The notes beneath the pieces are model-generated. The model was not told where the DNA came from and did not search any database. It saw only the letters and a list, made by a program, of their open reading frames with translations. Shown here piece by piece: positions 24,215-32,760 of a stretch of 64,000 nt of DNA. Source of the DNA: Amycolatopsis albispora. Lineage in GTDB: Bacteria; Actinomycetota; Actinomycetes; Mycobacteriales; Pseudonocardiaceae. Location: positions 2,108,001 to 2,172,000 of the forward strand of contig NZ_CP015163.1 in assembly GCF_003312875.1 (NCBI RefSeq), written 5' to 3'. Made by a program: the position numbers and the translations under genes. Numbering within the stretch: the stretch's first letter is position 1; every line of letters starts with the position of its first letter.

Positions 24215-24414
24215 GAAAAGCACCTCACAGGAACGAACACGGAAGTCGGATGAGCCAGAGCGCGACGATGCGGCCAGCGTGATCAGTGTATACGTGGGGA
24301 AACGCGGGCCCGCCAGCGAATTACGCGCTCGGCGGAAGTGGCGGACCGGGACGGAGCCGCGATGAAGGGCCGGACGGTGCGCAGGCTGGGGATCGCGGCG
24401 GTGACCGCGGCCGG

Positions 24415-24737
24415 GGCCGTGGCGCTGGCGGAGGGCACGCGGAGGACGTCGGCGTCGCCCCGGCCCGGATCGCGGTCGGCGGGGAGAGCGCCGGTGGTGG
24501 CCGCCGCCGCGCTCGCCCAGCGCGCGGGACCGTGGCGAGATCCCGGTGCCCTTCCAGCTGCTCGTCTCCCCGATGCTCGACGATCGGACCACTTTGGACA
24601 GTACGCGCCCGGAGACGCTGGTGTGGTCGCCCGCCTCGAACCGGTTCGGCTGGACCGCCGACCTCACCGGGCTGCCACCGGCGTGGCTCGCCGAAGCCGG
24701 GGTCGGCCCGCCGCGCTGGTCTCTGCCATGGTGGTGC
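24415..24737 (+). pseudogene. Remnant of an HSL-family alpha/beta hydrolase (esterase)
   Basis: Pieces of one esterase appear in successive frames. GHAEDVGVAPARIAVGGESA includes the GESAGG nucleophile elbow; the next pieces are AAALAQRA, EIPVPFQLLVSPMLDDRTTL and ETLVWSPASNRFGWT. At least two frameshifts (just after GGTGG near 24496, and near 24530) separate them. Both the N-terminal third and the C-terminal catalytic Asp/His region are missing. The sequence stops at the SDR gene start. An open frame from 24362 (MKGRTVRRLG) runs across it but has no recognisable product. This is gene decay, not a functional enzyme. Confidence 0.7.
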
Positions 24738-24738
24738 C

Positions 24739-25551
24739 ATGAGTGACGTGGTGGTGATCACCGGTGCGGGTGGCATGGGCTTGGCTATCGCGCGGCGGCT
24801 GGCCGGTGGGCGCCGGACCGTGCTCGCCGACTTCAGCGAGCCGACCCTGACCTCGGCGGCCGAACTGCTGCGCGGCGAAGGGCACGACATCACCACGCGG
24901 GTGCTCGATGTGTCCGAACGCGACTCGGTGGCCGAACTGGCCGGCGCGGCCGCCGCGCTGGGCCGCGTGACGCACGTGGCGCACACCGCGGGAGTCTCCC
25001 CCGCCCAGGCCCCGGCGGAAACCGTGCTGCGCGTCAACCTGCTCGGCGTCGCGCTGGTGCTGGACGAGTTCGCCCGCGTGATCGCCCCGGGCGGGGCGGG
25101 CGTGGTGATCGCCAGCATGGCCGGGCACCTACCGCTCGAACTGACCTTCGAACAGCAGCACGCGCTCGCCACCGCGCCCGCGGCCGAGCTGCTCGGCCTG
25201 CCGTTCCTGACGGCTGTGACATCCGCCCAGCTCGCCTACCCGATGTCCAAGCGCGCCAACGCGTTGCGCGTGCAGGCCGCGGCGAGCACCTGGGGCCGGC
25301 GGGGCGCGCGGATCAACTCGATCAGCCCGGGGGTGGTCGCCACCGCGATGGGCCGGGCCGAACTCGACGGGCCGTCGGGTGACATGGTTCGCGCGCTGAT
25401 CGCCCGGTCCGGCACCGGCCGCATCGGCACGCCGGACGACATCGCCGACGCGGCGGCCTTCCTGCTCGGCCCGCAGGCCGGCTTCATCACCGGCACCGAC
25501 CTGCTCGCCGACGGCGGTGCCGTCGCAGCGACGCGGTTTCCGCCGGACTGA
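24739..25551 (+). CDS. Short-chain dehydrogenase/reductase (SDR)
   Basis: A 270-residue SDR with nucleotide-binding motif TGAGGMGLA, the structural HTAGVSPAQAPAE in place of the usual NNAG, and the catalytic YPMSK. The C-terminal part, GRIGTPDDIADAAAFLLGPQ then FITGTDLLADGG, is typical of classical SDRs. The longer sequence between the catalytic Ser region and YPMSK (about 40 residues, LTFEQQHALATAPAAELLGL) suggests an SDR subgroup with an extended substrate loop. Substrate unknown. It is convergent with the response-regulator gene, with no gap between them. Confidence 0.87.
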   Translation: MSDVVVITGAGGMGLAIARRLAGGRRTVLADFSEPTLTSAAELLRGEGHDITTRVLDVSERDSVAELAGAAAALGRVTHVAHTAGVSPAQAPAETVLRVNLLGVALVLDEFARVIAPGGAGVVIASMAGHLPLELTFEQQHALATAPAAELLGLPFLTAVTSAQLAYPMSKRANALRVQAAASTWGRRGARINSISPGVVATAMGRAELDGPSGDMVRALIARSGTGRIGTPDDIADAAAFLLGPQAGFITGTDLLADGGAVAATRFPPD

Positions 25552-26205
25552 CTACCGCCGCGGCGCCACCAGGCCGGACTCGTAGGCGAGCACCACCAGC
25601 TGCGCGCGGTCGCGGGCGCCGAGCTTGGTCATGGCCCGGTTCACGTGGGTCTTGGCAGTCAGCGGGCTGATCACCAGCCGCCCGGCGATCTGGTCGTTGG
25701 ACAGGCCCTGCGCCACCAGCGCCACGATCTCGCTCTCGCGCTTGGTCAGTTCCGCCAGCCCGGCACCGGCCGCGGGTGGCAGGCTGACGAACCGGTCGAT
25801 CAGCCTGCGCGTGATCGACGGCGAGAGCAGTGCGTCACCCCGCGCGGCGACGCGCACCGCGTGCAGGAAGTCCTCCGGCTGGATGTCCTTGACGAGAAAG
25901 CCCGCCGCGCCCGCGCGCAACGCGTGGTAGACGTACTCGTCCAGTCCGTAGTTGGTCAGGATGACCACGCGCACCCCCGCCAGCGCCGGGTCCGCGGCGA
26001 TGCGCCGGGTGGCTTCGATGCCGTCCACGCCCGGCATCTGGATGTCGATCAGCGCGATGTCCGGCAGGTGCCGCGCGGCCAGCGTCACCGCTTCGGCGCC
26101 GTCGGCGGCCTCGGCGACCACCTCGATGTTGTCCTCGATCTCCAGCAGCGCGCGGAATCCGCTGCGGATGAGCGGCTGGTCGTCGGCCAGCAGGACCCGG
26201 ATCAC
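25552..26205 (-). CDS. NarL/FixJ-type response regulator
   Basis: The 217-residue protein has a receiver domain with acidic pocket DD near residue 8, phospho-acceptor Asp in IALIDIQMPGVDG, Thr/Ser switch in VILTNYG and Lys in FLVKDIQPEDFL. A LuxR-type helix-turn-helix follows (LTKRESEIVALVAQGLSNDQ, then SPLTAKTHVNRAMTKLGARD). The GTG start overlaps the kinase stop (GTGA), so the two genes are translationally coupled. Such pairs in actinomycetes often control neighbouring or autologous membrane functions; the regulon is not visible. Confidence 0.93.
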   Translation of the reverse strand: MIRVLLADDQPLIRSGFRALLEIEDNIEVVAEAADGAEAVTLAARHLPDIALIDIQMPGVDGIEATRRIAADPALAGVRVVILTNYGLDEYVYHALRAGAAGFLVKDIQPEDFLHAVRVAARGDALLSPSITRRLIDRFVSLPPAAGAGLAELTKRESEIVALVAQGLSNDQIAGRLVISPLTAKTHVNRAMTKLGARDRAQLVVLAYESGLVAPRR

Positions 26206-27308
26206 GGCACCCGCTCCACCGGCAGCTCGGCTTCGACGGTGAACCCGCCCTCGCCGCGCGGAGCCGCGCTCAGCCGCCCGCCGAGCGCGGTGACCCGCTC
26301 GCGCATGCCGAGCAGTCCGACGCCCGGCTCCGGCGTGGTGTCCGGGGTGGCCGTGCCATCATCGTCGATCCGGATGGCCAGCGCGCCGGGCCGGTGGTCG
26401 ATGCGGACCGACGCGGTGGCGGCGGCCGCGTGCCGGACGACGTTGGTCAGCGACTCCTGCACGATCCGGTAGGCGGTCCGGCCGACCGCGGCCGGGACGT
26501 CACCGTCTCCTTCGATGGTCAGCCGCGCGTCGAGGCCGTTCGCCTGCGCGCGCCGCACGAGGTCCGGGACCTCGGCGAGGCCGTGCGGCGGGCTGCGGTC
26601 GTCGTCGCGCAGGGCTTCCAGCGTCGCCCGGAGTTCCCTGGCCGCCTCCCGCCCGGCTTCCCGGATCGCCAGCACCGCCTCGGGCACCTCCTCACCCCGC
26701 TTCCGCGCCACGTGCACGGCGGCCTCGGCCTGCACCTTGATCACCGAAATCTGGTGCGTGAGCGAATCGTGCAGCTCGCGCGCGATGTGCAGCCGTTCCT
26801 CGTTGGCGCGGCGGCGCGCGGTTTCCTCACGCGTGCGCTCGGCTTCGTCGGCCCGGCGCTCGGCCTGCCGCAGCGCTTCCCCGGCGGCGCCGGCCGCGAT
26901 CAGCCACGCCACCTCCAGCACGTCCCTGGACTGCGTGAACACCGCACCCATCGGCAGTTCGTGGGGCGAGAGCAGGATCGCGAGCGGCAGCACGGCCAGC
27001 ATGAGCACCGACGCCACCACCGTGACCACGCGGTGCCCGGCGCGCATGGCGGCGTACACCGCGAACAGGTAGGCGACCACCGGCACGTCGAACCCGGCGG
27101 CCTGGTACCCGAGCGCGCAGACCCCGGTCACGGCCAGCACCGCCACCGGAGCCCGGCGGCGCGCCACCAGCGCCAGCCCGCCCGCCACCAGCAGCGCGTA
27201 GCCGAGCGGCGCGAGTTGCCCCGGCGCACTGTCCTGTCCGGACAGTCCGGCGATCAGCAGCGACGCCGCGACACCGGCGGCGATCACCCAGTCCCCGGCT
27301 CTTCCCAT
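26202..27308 (-). CDS. NarL-type sensor histidine kinase (HisKA_3)
   Basis: The 368-residue protein has four to five N-terminal membrane segments with little extracellular sequence, then a coiled region. The dimerisation and phosphoacceptor box is HIARELHDSLTHQISVIKVQ with the His in ELHD. The HATPase_c domain includes AYRIVQESLTNVVRHAAAAT (N box) and DDDGTATPD with PGVGLLGMRERVTALGG (G boxes). Lack of a sensory loop suggests an intramembrane signal, as in envelope-stress kinases. It forms an operon with the response regulator. Confidence 0.93.
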   Translation of the reverse strand: MGRAGDWVIAAGVAASLLIAGLSGQDSAPGQLAPLGYALLVAGGLALVARRRAPVAVLAVTGVCALGYQAAGFDVPVVAYLFAVYAAMRAGHRVVTVVASVLMLAVLPLAILLSPHELPMGAVFTQSRDVLEVAWLIAAGAAGEALRQAERRADEAERTREETARRRANEERLHIARELHDSLTHQISVIKVQAEAAVHVARKRGEEVPEAVLAIREAGREAARELRATLEALRDDDRSPPHGLAEVPDLVRRAQANGLDARLTIEGDGDVPAAVGRTAYRIVQESLTNVVRHAAAATASVRIDHRPGALAIRIDDDGTATPDTTPEPGVGLLGMRERVTALGGRLSAAPRGEGGFTVEAELPVERVP

Positions 27309-27472
27309 GCGTGCACCCTAATCGGCGCCCGGCCCGGCCGAGTCCTCCGCGCAGAGGCATTTCCGCCTACCACGAACGCGGTACGAACTGCCTGCGCTCG
27401 CACGACGACCGAACCCGGGGCGGGCGGCGATTCTCGGCAGTGTCCACCACCTCGGATCGAAGGAGAACCGCC

Positions 27473-27790
27473 ATGTCCGTGTTACTCGCCGCCGACGTCT
27501 ACGGCATGACCCCGGGCCGGATCGGGGCCATCGCGGGTGCTGTCCTCGGCTTGATCGCCGTGGTCGCCGCCGGGCTGGCCTTGGCTCGCCGCATCGGGCG
27601 GCGTGGGGCCGCCGTCGGCGTGGCCTGCGGGGTCGCCGCGATGGCCACCGGCGGGCTGGTGGTGCTCACCGCCGACGGCGGGCTCGGCACCGGCAACGGC
27701 CTCGGCGGCGGTGTGGTGGCGCTCGGCGTCGGCCTGCTCGGCGTGGCGCTGGGCGGGCTCGCCCTGCGCCCCAAGCCCGTCCAGCGCTGA
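27473..27790 (+). CDS. Small membrane protein, DUF6223-like
   Basis: The 105-residue protein has three hydrophobic segments: GRIGAIAGAVLGLIAVVAAG, GAAVGVACGVAAMATGGLVV and GGVVALGVGLLGVALGGLAL. It starts at an ATG with AAGGAG 7 nt upstream. The pattern MSVLLAADVYGMTPGRIGA recalls DUF6223, an actinobacterial membrane family of unknown role. It is divergent from the two-component operon and could be one of its targets, since small membrane proteins often sit beside such systems. It is convergent with the WYL regulator gene. Confidence 0.72.
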   Translation: MSVLLAADVYGMTPGRIGAIAGAVLGLIAVVAAGLALARRIGRRGAAVGVACGVAAMATGGLVVLTADGGLGTGNGLGGGVVALGVGLLGVALGGLALRPKPVQR

Positions 27791-27794
27791 CCCG

Positions 27795-28766
27795 CTAGGC
27801 GCGGTCCAGCGCGGCGAGACAGCGCTCAGCCTGCCGCCGCAGCGCCACCGCGAGGTCGGGTGGCCCGCTGACCAGCGTGAAGCCGGTCTGCATCGAGGTG
27901 ATCATCCAGACCAGGTCGTCCGGGGTTTCGGCGCCGAGGTGCACCAGGCAGCTGTGCTCGTCGACGGCTTCGACCGCGCCCATTCCCGGCCACACCCGAT
28001 CCGCGACGGCCTCGGCCGACTCGTGCAGCCGGACCGTCGCCTGGCACACCCAGGCCCGCGCGGAAAGCTGGTGCGACAGATAGGCCGCCACGTCGTCGTA
28101 GGGCAGCTCGCGGGGCGTGAACCGGGGACCGGCGGGCGGTCGCGGGCGGAGCCGGTCCACGCGGAAGGTGCGCCAGTCGTCCCGGCCGGTGTCGAAGGCG
28201 ACGAGGTACCAGTGCCTGCCGAAGTTGACCAGGTGGTACGGCTCGGCGGTCCGGCGCGAAGCTCCGCCGCGAGCGCTGGTGTAGTCGAACCGCAGGCGCT
28301 CGTGGCGGCGGCACGCGTCGGCGATGGTCATCAGCGCGTCCGCCGAGACCTCCGGGCCGGGCGCCACCCCGGCGCGCACGGTCGCGGTCTGCAGCGTGTT
28401 CACCCGGTGCCGCAACCGCGACGGCAGCACCTGTTGGAGCTTGGTGAGCGCACGCAACGCGGTTTCCTCGATGCCGGTGACCGAGCTGCTGGTGGCGGTG
28501 CGCAGCCCGACGGCCACCGCGACTGCCTCGTCGTCGTCGAGCAGCAGCGGCGGCAGCGAGGCACCCGCACCGAGGCGGTAGCCGGGTGTGCCGCGCAGCG
28601 CGTGCACCGGATAACCGAGTTCGCGCAGGCGTTCCACGTCCCGGCGCACGGTCCGCGTGGTGACGCCGAGGCGTTCGGCCAGGTCGGCGCCCGGCCAGTC
28701 CCGGTGGGTTTGCAGCAGCGACAGGAGCTTCAGCAGCCGCGCGGAGGTTTCCAGCACGAGTTTCAT
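27795..28766 (-). CDS. YafY-type WYL-domain transcriptional regulator
   Basis: The 323-residue protein has an N-terminal winged helix of the DeoR/HTH_11 type (RLLKLLSLLQTHRDWPGADL, then GVTTRTVRRDVERLRELGYP) and a WYL domain (EPYHLVNFGRHWYLVAFDTG, then WRTFRVDRLR). A C-terminal WCX extension (FTPRELPYDDVAAYL) follows. WYL regulators sense nucleic-acid-like or other small ligands and usually control adjacent genes. The divergent epoxide hydrolase gene and a perfect palindrome in the 54-bp gap mark its probable operator. Confidence 0.9.
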   Translation of the reverse strand: MKLVLETSARLLKLLSLLQTHRDWPGADLAERLGVTTRTVRRDVERLRELGYPVHALRGTPGYRLGAGASLPPLLLDDDEAVAVAVGLRTATSSSVTGIEETALRALTKLQQVLPSRLRHRVNTLQTATVRAGVAPGPEVSADALMTIADACRRHERLRFDYTSARGGASRRTAEPYHLVNFGRHWYLVAFDTGRDDWRTFRVDRLRPRPPAGPRFTPRELPYDDVAAYLSHQLSARAWVCQATVRLHESAEAVADRVWPGMGAVEAVDEHSCLVHLGAETPDDLVWMITSMQTGFTLVSGPPDLAVALRRQAERCLAALDRA

Positions 28767-28778
28767 TCTGCCCGATCG

Positions 28779-28799
28779 TTAGGACCGGAGCTGTCCTAA
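28779..28799. promoter_or_regulatory. Palindromic operator between the WYL regulator and epoxide hydrolase genes
   Basis: TTAGGAC and GTCCTAA are perfect 7-bp arms around a 7-nt spacer. The site lies 13 bp from the regulator's ATG and 22 bp from the epoxide hydrolase ATG. It is placed to control both divergent genes. Confidence 0.75.
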
Positions 28800-28820
28800 G
28801 CGGCTTCTAGCGTTGCTCCC

Positions 28821-30008
28821 ATGACACCGGACATCCGCCCCTTCTCGATCGACATCCCGCAGGCCGAGCTCGACGACCTCGCCGCCAGGCTGGCCGCCAC
28901 CCGGTGGCCCGGCGAACTGCCCGGCGTCGGCTGGACCCGCGGGGTGCCCGTCGCCTACCTGACCGAGCTGGCCGAGTACTGGCGCACCGAATTCGACTGG
29001 CGGGCCCAGGAAGCCGAGCTGAACGCGCACCCGCAGTTCGTCACCACCATCGACGGCCAGCGCCTGCACTTCCTCCACGTGCGCTCCCCCGAACCGGACG
29101 CCACTCCCCTGGTCCTGCTGCACGGCTGGCCCGGCGGCGTGACCGACTTCCTCGACGTGCTCGGGCCGCTGTCGGACCCGCGTGCCCACGGCGGCGACCC
29201 GGCCGACGCCTTCCACCTGGTGGTGCCGTCCCTGCCGGGGTTCGGCTTCTCGACGCCGCTGGCCGGGCCGGGCATGAACGCCGCGAAGATGGCGAGCGTG
29301 CTCACGCGGCTCATGGCGGCGCTCGGGTACGAGCGTTACGGCGTGCAGGGTTACGACACCGGTTCGTGGGTCGGGCCCGAAATGGGCAAGCAGGATCCGG
29401 AGCGCGTGATCGGCGTGCACCTCAACGGGGTGATCGCGTTCCCCGACGGCACCGAAGGCGAGCTGGACGGCCTGCCCGAAGCGGACCAGCGCCGGTGGGA
29501 GGCGATGGAGAACTTCAACGACGGTTACCTGCAGTGCAATTCGAAGCGCCCGCAGACGGTGGCCTACGGGCTGCACGACTCACCGGCCGGGCAGCTGGCG
29601 TGGATCGTGGAGAAGTTCAAGGAGCTGACCATGCCGGAGGACGGGCTGCCCGAGCAGTCCGTCGACCGGGACCGCATGCTCACCACCATCGCGCTGTACT
29701 GGTTCACCGGCACCGCGGGCTCGGCGGCGCAGATCTACTACGAGGAGACCTCGGCGAAGGACTGGACCGAGTCGGCCGGCGAGCCCCCGGCCCGCGTGCC
29801 GACCGGGGTGCTGCTGTCCGCGCACGACGTCACCATCCGCCGCTGGGCGGAACGCGACCACCACATCGTGCACTGGACCGAACTCGGCCACGGCGGGCAC
29901 TTCCTCGCCATGGAGGCCCCGGACGCACTGGTCGGGGACGTGCGTGAGTTCTTCCGGAAGCTTCGCGAGCACGCTCAGCGGGAGATCCCCGGCGGGCTCG
30001 AGAAGTAG
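28821..30008 (+). CDS. EHN-type epoxide hydrolase (alpha/beta hydrolase)
   Basis: The 395-residue protein carries the N-terminal EHN domain ([23 protein letters not shown], then [20 protein letters not shown]). The hydrolase core has the oxyanion motif HGWPG and the Asp nucleophile in GYDTGSW. A Tyr-containing cap follows, and the catalytic His lies in [15 protein letters not shown]. It would open epoxides to diols. No clear ribosome binding site precedes the ATG, so leaderless translation is likely. It is probably repressed or activated by the divergent WYL regulator. Its last 34 bp overlap the convergent YbaB-like gene. Confidence 0.92.
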   Translation: MTPDIRPFSIDIPQAELDDLAARLAATRWPGELPGVGWTRGVPVAYLTELAEYWRTEFDWRAQEAELNAHPQFVTTIDGQRLHFLHVRSPEPDATPLVLLHGWPGGVTDFLDVLGPLSDPRAHGGDPADAFHLVVPSLPGFGFSTPLAGPGMNAAKMASVLTRLMAALGYERYGVQGYDTGSWVGPEMGKQDPERVIGVHLNGVIAFPDGTEGELDGLPEADQRRWEAMENFNDGYLQCNSKRPQTVAYGLHDSPAGQLAWIVEKFKELTMPEDGLPEQSVDRDRMLTTIALYWFTGTAGSAAQIYYEETSAKDWTESAGEPPARVPTGVLLSAHDVTIRRWAERDHHIVHWTELGHGGHFLAMEAPDALVGDVREFFRKLREHAQREIPGGLEK

Positions 30009-30355
30009 TAATCGTCGTCTTCCGCGGGAGGCTCAGCGCGAACGGTGGAATCGCCGGTGGCCGCCAGCCGCTCCCGGATCAGCTCCAGCGCCGGGCCCTC
30101 GCCGGTGTACTCGGTCATGATCTCGAGCACCTGCCCGGTGGCCTCCCGCTGCGCCTGCCGCGCGGTGGTCATGATCAGCCGCGCGAGCTGGTCGGCTTCG
30201 AGCGAGCGGGCGGCGGCGGTCAGCCGGAGGTCCTCCAGCGCGCCGCCCGCCCCGACCGAAACCGACACCTCACCCCGCGGTGAGGTCGCGCTGCCGCCGA
30301 CCTGGCTCAGGTTCGACCGGACCTCCTTCGCCGTGGCGTCGATCCCTTCGCTCAT
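29975..30355 (-). CDS. YbaB/EbfC-family protein in an ESX accessory operon
   Basis: A 126-residue protein with YbaB-like pattern: [20 protein letters not shown], then [20 protein letters not shown], and an acidic Tyr-rich tail (EDDDYYFSS). True EbfC binds DNA as a dimer. YbaB-like paralogues also occur repeatedly beside EspG/WXG100 genes in actinomycetes, where their role is uncertain. The start overlaps the EspG stop (ATGA). It is the last gene of a four-gene operon and overlaps the end of the convergent epoxide hydrolase gene. Confidence 0.82.
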   Translation of the reverse strand: MSEGIDATAKEVRSNLSQVGGSATSPRGEVSVSVGAGGALEDLRLTAAARSLEADQLARLIMTTARQAQREATGQVLEIMTEYTGEGPALELIRERLAATGDSTVRAEPPAEDDDYYFSSPPGISR

Positions 30356-31143
30356 CGCGAACTCCTCACCACGGTGGCCAGTTCTTCGACCGCGGCGCGC
30401 ACGGCCGTGCGGTGCAGCGGGTTCACGCTCAGCCAGCCGTCGGCCGCCGTGTCCACCCTGACCCTCCCTTTCGGACCGTCCAACCAGGACAGTTCGGCCC
30501 CGGCCCGCCCGCTGCGCCCGCCGGTGCGCCGGGTGGCGCCGAGCTGCCCGCGCCCGGTCAGCGGCACCAGCAGGCCGACCAGGCTGTCCAGTGCGGACGG
30601 GTCACCGCCGTGGTCGCGGAAGAGGTCCCGCAGCTCCTGCTCGCCGAACTCCTCCGCCGACCGGGTCACCGCCTCGACCGCACCGGCGGGCAGCGTGATC
30701 GGCATGGACACCGGCGCCGCCACCTCCGGCACCAGCTTGAGCAGTTCGGCGGCCAGCGCCGCGTCGTGGAACCGCCGGACGCCGGCCCGTTCGGAGCCCA
30801 GTTCCTGCCGGAGGAACAGCACCGAGGACCGGTAGACCAGCGCGGCGATCATGGTGGTGCGGTCCGCGTCGACCAGCACCAGGTCGAGCGTGCCGCGGTG
30901 CTCTCGCAACGCGGTGACCACCTCCGCCGCCACCCCGACCGGCCCCGTGTCGTCGGCCAGCCCGCGCACCAGCAGCGCCTCCCCGGCGGCGGCGAACAGG
31001 ACCTCGCGTTCCCCGGCGATCCGCCCGTAGGACGGCACCCGCAGCGGGAACGGCAGCGGCACCCCCGCGTGCGCGGCCAGCAGGTCCAGCTCCACCAGTC
31101 CGAAGTGGACGGTCTCGGCGGGTGCTTCGGCGGTCACCGTCAT
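30352..31143 (-). CDS. EspG-family ESX secretion-associated chaperone
   Basis: The 263-residue protein follows the EspG pattern: FGLVELDLLAAHAGVPLPFP, LRVPSYGR, then the central LDLVLVDADRTTMIAALVYR and the C-terminal WLDGPKGRVRV with GWLSVNPLHR. EspG proteins bind PE/PPE-type substrates in the cytosol and hand them to ESX (type VII) secretion machines. Start and stop overlap the neighbouring genes by ATGA on both sides. The PPE/WXG-like gene two genes upstream is the likely client. No EccC, EccD or mycosin gene is in the window, so the secretion machine must be elsewhere. Confidence 0.85.
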   Translation of the reverse strand: MTVTAEAPAETVHFGLVELDLLAAHAGVPLPFPLRVPSYGRIAGEREVLFAAAGEALLVRGLADDTGPVGVAAEVVTALREHRGTLDLVLVDADRTTMIAALVYRSSVLFLRQELGSERAGVRRFHDAALAAELLKLVPEVAAPVSMPITLPAGAVEAVTRSAEEFGEQELRDLFRDHGGDPSALDSLVGLLVPLTGRGQLGATRRTGGRSGRAGAELSWLDGPKGRVRVDTAADGWLSVNPLHRTAVRAAVEELATVVRSSR

Positions 31144-31487
31144 GCGCCGGTGTCCTCCGCCGAGCGCAGCACGCGCTGGTGGTCGGCCTCGGCTTCGGTG
31201 TAGCGGTCGACCGTCGCGTGCAGCGCGCGGTGGTAGTCGTTCAGGCGGCCGTCGGCCGCGGTGACCTCACCGGAGAGCCCGGATTCGCCCGCCGCTTCGC
31301 GCAACCGCATCGCCAGGTGCAGCGCGGGTGGCGCGGTGCCCAGCCGCGGCAGCTGCTCGGCCAGCCGGTTCGCCGAGGACACCAGGCCGGTGGTGCGGTC
31401 GCCGAGCGCGGCCAGCGCCGCCACCTGCGCGGTCAGCTCCTGCGGTTCCACCTGGAATCCACGCTGGGGTGTCGCCCCGGAAGTCAA
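31140..31487 (-). CDS. EspC/WXG100-like type VII secretion-associated small protein
   Basis: A 115-residue helical protein with two long helices joined near LPRLGTAPPALHLAMRLREA, resembling EspC-type ESX substrates (usual length about 100 residues). The motif YTEAEADHQR near the end resembles the YxxxD/E secretion signal. The start is TTG 31487, supported by AGAGGAG 8 nt upstream. Its stop overlaps the EspG ATG. It may partner the PPE-like protein encoded just upstream. Confidence 0.75.
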   Translation of the reverse strand: MTSGATPQRGFQVEPQELTAQVAALAALGDRTTGLVSSANRLAEQLPRLGTAPPALHLAMRLREAAGESGLSGEVTAADGRLNDYHRALHATVDRYTEAEADHQRVLRSAEDTGA

Positions 31488-31511
31488 GATCTCGGCTCCT
31501 CTGTGTGCCCG

Positions 31512-32663
31512 CTAGAGCCCGATGACCGGGCTGCTGGTCTTTTCTTCGACGTGGAACAGCTTCTGGTCGATGGTGGGCAGGCGGTTGACGTGCACCTCGT
31601 CGTCGTCGCCGTCGGCGCCCTGCCCGCGCGCGCCCGCGGCCCCGGGCAGCATGCCGTTCGCACCGGCGCCGCGCGTGCCCATCACCCCGGACATCGCGCC
31701 CCGGCCGGACAGGCCGCGGCCCAGCACCCCGCCGCCGCTCGACGTGCCCGCGTCCAGCGGGCCGGAACCGACCAGCCGGTTCCACGGCAGCCCGCCGCTG
31801 CCCGCCACCGCGCCACCGGCCAGCCCGCCCGCACCGGCGTACCCGGCCGCGGTGGTCGCGCCGTTCATGCCGCCCGTCGACGCGGCGCCCGCGGGGGTGA
31901 CCTTCTGGCTGCTGTCCCGCAGGCTCGATTCGTAGCGCTGCATCACGTGCACCGCCTGCGCCTTCTGCTCGGCCGCACCGGCGCTGGCCAGGAAGTAGCT
32001 GGCCCCGCCTGCGGCGACGGCCCCGATCGCCGCGCCCATCAACGCGCCCGGACCGGCGCCCACCCCACCGGCGCCCGCGCCGACGACGCCACCGATGGCG
32101 GCACCCGCGCCCGCACCGGCGGTCGCGCCCGCCAGTCCCGCGCCGAGCGGGTCGTCGGCGGGCGGTGGCATGGAGTTGCGGGCGACCGCGAGCGCGTCAC
32201 CGGCGTCCTGCGTGGCGCCCTGCACGGTGTTCGCGCGGCCGCCGATGTCCGAGGACTTGTCGCCGATCTCGCCGAGCCGGTTCGCCGCCAGCTCGGCCGC
32301 GCCACCGCTCCAGTTCGACCGCAGCGTTCCCCGCTGGGTGTGCAGTTCCTCGCCCTGCTCGGACAGTTCGCTGCCGTGCCGCCCCCACTCGGCCGCCATC
32401 GAGCTCACCTCGCCGACGTCGGCGTTGTCCCAGAGCATCTGGTAGAGCTCTTCGTGGGTGTAGGCGTTCCAGTTCGTGCCGCCGGGCGGGATCGGTGAGC
32501 CGAAGTAGCCCTCCCACACGTTGCGCAGCAGGTCCACCACGGGCTGCGCGAGCGCCCCGATCGGCCCGGCCTGCTCGAGTCCGGCGGTGGCGGCCGCGGC
32601 CAGGTCCTGCACTCCGGCGGAGGCCTGGCCGATCAGCGTTCCGTCACCCGAGTTGTCGGTCAT
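31512..32663 (-). CDS. PPE/WXG100-like putative ESX substrate
   Basis: The 383-residue protein has an N-terminal helical WXG/PPE-like domain: WNAYTHEELYQMLWDNADVG, then TLRSNWSGGAAELAANRLGE with the WSG turn. The middle is a strongly hydrophobic Gly/Ala segment (about residues 170-225) that could insert in a membrane. The last 140 residues are a Gly-rich low-complexity tail ending in DDEVHVNRLPTIDQKLFHVE. This fits a secreted or surface-exposed ESX substrate. It heads the operon PPE-like, EspC-like, EspG, YbaB. Confidence 0.8.
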   Translation of the reverse strand: MTDNSGDGTLIGQASAGVQDLAAAATAGLEQAGPIGALAQPVVDLLRNVWEGYFGSPIPPGGTNWNAYTHEELYQMLWDNADVGEVSSMAAEWGRHGSELSEQGEELHTQRGTLRSNWSGGAAELAANRLGEIGDKSSDIGGRANTVQGATQDAGDALAVARNSMPPPADDPLGAGLAGATAGAGAGAAIGGVVGAGAGGVGAGPGALMGAAIGAVAAGGASYFLASAGAAEQKAQAVHVMQRYESSLRDSSQKVTPAGAASTGGMNGATTAAGYAGAGGLAGGAVAGSGGLPWNRLVGSGPLDAGTSSGGGVLGRGLSGRGAMSGVMGTRGAGANGMLPGAAGARGQGADGDDDEVHVNRLPTIDQKLFHVEEKTSSPVIGL

Positions 32664-32760
32664 TTCCCGTCTTCCATCTGCACTGGTGCTCTGGGACCCG
32701 ACCGTAGGGCGACGCGATGAAATTCTGATGTAACGCCGATCTCGCCTACTCAGCCGCTGG

